From the NCBI GenBank assembly GCA_905250075.1, contig CAJNOP010000008.1:3854941-3918940 (forward strand): a DNA stretch of 64,000 nt, given 5' to 3'. This document shows, piece by piece, positions 60,801-64,000 of this stretch. The position numbers and the translations under genes are program-made. The stretch's first letter is position 1. Every line of letters starts with the position of its first letter. Origin of the DNA: Rotaria sp. Silwood1. Taxonomy: Eukaryota > Rotifera > Eurotatoria > Philodinida > Philodinidae. The notes below the pieces were generated by a model, which saw only the letters and a list, made by a program, of their open reading frames with translations, was not told the origin of the DNA and did not search any database.

Positions 60801-63729
60801 AAATTATAGAAAAAAAGCAAAGACAAGTTTTGTGACATCAGGTTTCGTACTATATCTGATGTAAAATATGCTATTGAGAATTATCTTATTTATTATAGAG
60901 TACATTTCTTGGTTTTAACGAATTTTGTATTTCGGGGCAAGCAATATTTTTCTTTTATTAAATCTTCTTTCTATAAAAAAAAATGTGCTTACATTAAACG
61001 TTTTGTTTCGATCTAACAGTTCTACAATTTTTTAGAGTCACATAGTTTATTTTTGGAAGACGAATTCTTTATTCACCTTGTTCAAACACAAAAGTTATAG
61101 GATGTTAGCAAGACACCAATTTCTGTATCAAGCAATTGTTTATAAATGAAAATGCTGGTCTTTTAGAATTGAACCATTTCTCTGTCAAAAAACGATCTGA
61201 TGTTTAAAACAAAATATTTTCGTTCAAAAACATGTTTTGTCCGTTTAATATGTTTTTCTCCCTATATAAAATTTCTTAGTTACAGAATCAAACAACATTC
61301 TCTTAACATATACCATTTTGCGAAAAATGGAAAAATTTTCTATTAAAACTTTTTATTACTAAATGAAAAAAAACGGTTTGGTTCATTCATTTTTCGTACT
61401 AGTGCTTTTTTCAAAATATTTTGTTTTGATAGAGCTTAACACACTTACGACAGAAAGTTTGTTCATGCTTGCAAAAAATCTCTCCTTTTTTCCACAAAAA
61501 ACTTTTACTTGTAAAAATATTCTTATTGAGAAACCTTTTTTATTCATGTTTAAGATATTTCTTCTTACGAAAGGTTCTATATTTACAACTCGAAAGAGTT
61601 TAGTGAATCAACTGTAATGAACTTTTTACTATCAACGAAGAGTATTATTCTTATAATTGCGGAACTTCGCTTATTGAGAAGCTATACGTATTGAAAAACG
61701 AATACTCTTTTGAAAGTCTTTTTTGCCTTTGTTGTCAGAAAAGCCTTCTTGTTTTTTAAATGTTAGCAGTATTAAAACTGCAACGATATTTTAAATAACG
61801 CAAGACGTAAATCATGCAAAACTCGGATAAATGATGTTTTGCTTTTTTATTTTACTTATGATCAACAGGGCTTGGCTGAATTACAAATCTCATGTTCATT
61901 TAAAACAAGTAAGTTTCCTCTAACTAAGTATAAAGTCAATACATAATAAGCTCAGTCAAATTTTTATTACAGATTCTATATGAAGGTGTTTAAAATAATC
62001 ATTTTTTTTGTCGACGAGACAATATTTTTCATTGGAAATATGCTTCGCATTCATCTCTGTAATTATTTCTTCAAAAGTTTGCTTTTTTGATCCACTATGC
62101 ACCTTATATATATTCTCATGTAGGACTTTTTCTTAGAAAATACTGCTTACGATCATGATCATGAGGAAAAATTGAACAAATTAATCTTTTTAAAAAGTGT
62201 AGTTCTTCATAGGACAATTATAAATTCTTCTTTGCATACAATTCGACTGACTCTTGTTAATGCATATGTTCAACTTGGATAGCACTTGATGACTGCTATG
62301 TATTGTATTGTTCTCGTTCTTTTCGACTAGGTAGCTCCATAGAAGTACTACAACCAGCAATATCACCATCATTAACGTCATCAGTTGTTTGACTCCCTGA
62401 AAATGAAATAATAAGATAATAGATAGAGAGATAGAGAGGGACTTGATTTTTGAGAAGAGAAAAGCACGCACTACGACAGTTCGTAATGCGTTTTCATATG
62501 ATCTGTGTTAAAACACAGGTTTCAGCTTTAGTAGTGTCATATGGTGACTTGCATTGTTGATCAAGAAAGCCTAGTATTTACCACGATTTCCTTCAAGTAC
62601 GATTCGCTTCAAATCGTTGATTTTGTTATATGTAAATCGTAGACCATACACATAGGATCGTATCCTTCTCTTGGCATCTATACTTCGCGATTTACAGACG
62701 ATGGAAAGATTGTAATTGCAGACATCAAAGATAAATGATAGTATTTAACATATTCAGGATTGTAATAAATTCGTGAAGATAGTCTATGAACACTAATGAT
62801 ACTCTATTATTTGAAGAAATTCATAGTTTATTTAAGTTGACTTTAATAATCAAACAGCATTCGATTTCTAATAGAATGCGTTAACTATTGATCATATAAT
62901 GAGTTTATATGATAGATAATACTTCGAACATCAGATCTGTTAAACTGAACTAAATCAGTTAAATACTTGCGATCTCCAACACACACATTGTTCTTTACAT
63001 TTTTATTACAACACTAAGATGTATGATACATAATTAATCAAAATTGAAGTAAATAATTCTGTGGTTTTTAAAGATTTCACCTATGCTTAAATGATATTTT
63101 CACGTAACTAAATCATGAGCAAATTAACTAATTAATTGATTTTCAAATAATATTTCGTTAGAAAATCATTAATAACCCATCATAGACAATAATGAATGGA
63201 ATACATCAACTCATGCTTCTTCATTACCGTTCTACTAGTTAAGTAAGTAATGGTGAACGAATGGGTCCCAAGTTAATATCAAAGAAAACAATATTCGCGT
63301 GAGCAGTAGTGGCAGCCACATCGTGTTTCGCATTTTAATTCCGCAGGAATTATGCTAACAGTTTTCTTTTAGGTTATTTTCATTTTTCGAAAAGCTATTA
63401 AAAACGGCATCTCAACATAATGGAGGAATAGTTTATATCAAGTTGTGTGAGCTAATGAAAGTGGAACTTATCATTGTGAATATAGAATATTCTTGTCGAT
63501 GTTCATTCGAACATTATAAATTTCGTGCGCGAGAGAAAGAGTAAGACGAATTTCTCAATTGTATCAACGTAGTTGCAGAAAACGATTTATTTGATACTTG
63601 TGAATGAAATTTTATGAAATTACGTAGAGATGAAAATTGATTTAGATTAAAATTCAATGTTATTGATAGAAAAAAACTAAGGTTTAGTTCCTTCAAATCG
63701 ATCATATTGGCAGAGAACAGTCAATTTAA
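57803..63729. other. Six-kilobase stretch without a supported gene
   Basis: AT-rich sequence. Around 59400-59660 there is a faint, diverged repetition of GGAAnnAAATnnCTGGAAnAGCTAA-like segments. A possible terminal exon on the minus strand lies at 62296-62396. Frames at 59814-60089, 61363-61617 and 63514-63705 have biased composition and no recognised domain. Confidence 0.5.
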
Positions 63730-64000
63730 TTCAACTGTACCAAACAATTTGAACATATTTCAATATTAAATGTATTAAACATATTTTTTTCAAATATTAA
63801 TGATATTCAAGAAGAAAATATTATTAAAGTACTCAATGATGTTGAAGGAAAATACCTTGCACAAGTAGCAAATGATTTCGAAGATAAAAAAAAATCTAAA
63901 AAGATTATAATTATGTTCATGCTATTAAAATCTTGTGTGTTTGTAATTGTTATTACGTTTAACAATGAATGGATTTCTGTAAATGAAAGCAGTTTTTATT
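63730..64000 (+). CDS. Open frame running off the right edge, possible exon
   Basis: The frame is open for 90 codons from a TAA at 63727 to the window end and has no stop. It has a hydrophilic part (DIQEENIIKVLNDVEGKY, then VANDFEDKKKSKK) followed by a hydrophobic segment around IIIMFMLLKSCVFVIVIT. No family is recognised. In sequence this AT-rich a 90-codon frame can arise by chance, so it is only a candidate. Confidence 0.2.

Noticed and set aside
61363-61617. 84-codon Phe/Leu-rich frame
   Set aside because: Composition follows the T-rich sequence; no family or splice signals seen.

Overview
The window is eukaryotic and animal. It is AT-rich, most introns are 45-70 bp with GT-AG ends, and it carries metazoan genes such as SMAD4, B4GALT7, an intermediate filament protein with a lamin tail, Ajuba-type LIM proteins and a beta-microseminoprotein. 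The compact genes, splice-acceptor-like sequences just before many start codons, many short non-autonomous DNA transposons and a fast-evolving membrane glycoprotein all fit a bdelloid rotifer. That assignment is an inference, not a proof.

Left part (1-8.4 kb) is gene-dense. Four minus-strand genes lie head to tail with gaps of 76, 6 and 55 bp: B4GALT7, OXSM, a CDC123-like ATP-grasp protein and KCTD3/SHKBP1 (partial, running off the left edge). The three downstream genes each have a pyrimidine-rich AG just before the ATG and the first does not, so the group looks like an operon resolved by spliced-leader trans-splicing. Divergent from it on the plus strand are TFIIS (TCEA) and alpha-SNAP (NAPA).

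Middle part (8.4-26 kb) is gene-poor. It holds a 4.06-kb repeat-filled element with terminal inverted repeats (10364-14427), a minus-strand single-pass membrane glycoprotein (14798-19426) that carries an in-frame stop and a tail frameshift, and about 6 kb without recognisable genes.

Right-middle part (26-53 kb) holds a beta-microseminoprotein, an Ajuba-family LIM gene, a neuronal calcium sensor-like EF-hand gene, a SIRT6/7-like sirtuin, SMAD4 divergent from TCP1 (CCT1), an intermediate filament gene, and a second Ajuba-family LIM gene whose LIM exons have the same lengths as the first. The sirtuin coding exon is interrupted by a 1185-bp foldback transposon with an exact 8-bp target duplication; removing the element and one duplication restores a single 389-codon frame.

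Right part (53-64 kb) holds one UBASH3-like histidine phosphatase gene and otherwise repeats and empty sequence. Mobile DNA recurs throughout: a 182-bp hAT MITE (29438-29619), a 420-bp foldback (55303-55722), a decayed mariner in the long SMAD4 intron (39946-40808), foldback repeats in the EF-hand gene intron, and a dispersed repeat with three diverged copies. Exon joins below were worked out by hand; every complete gene model is in frame except the glycoprotein.
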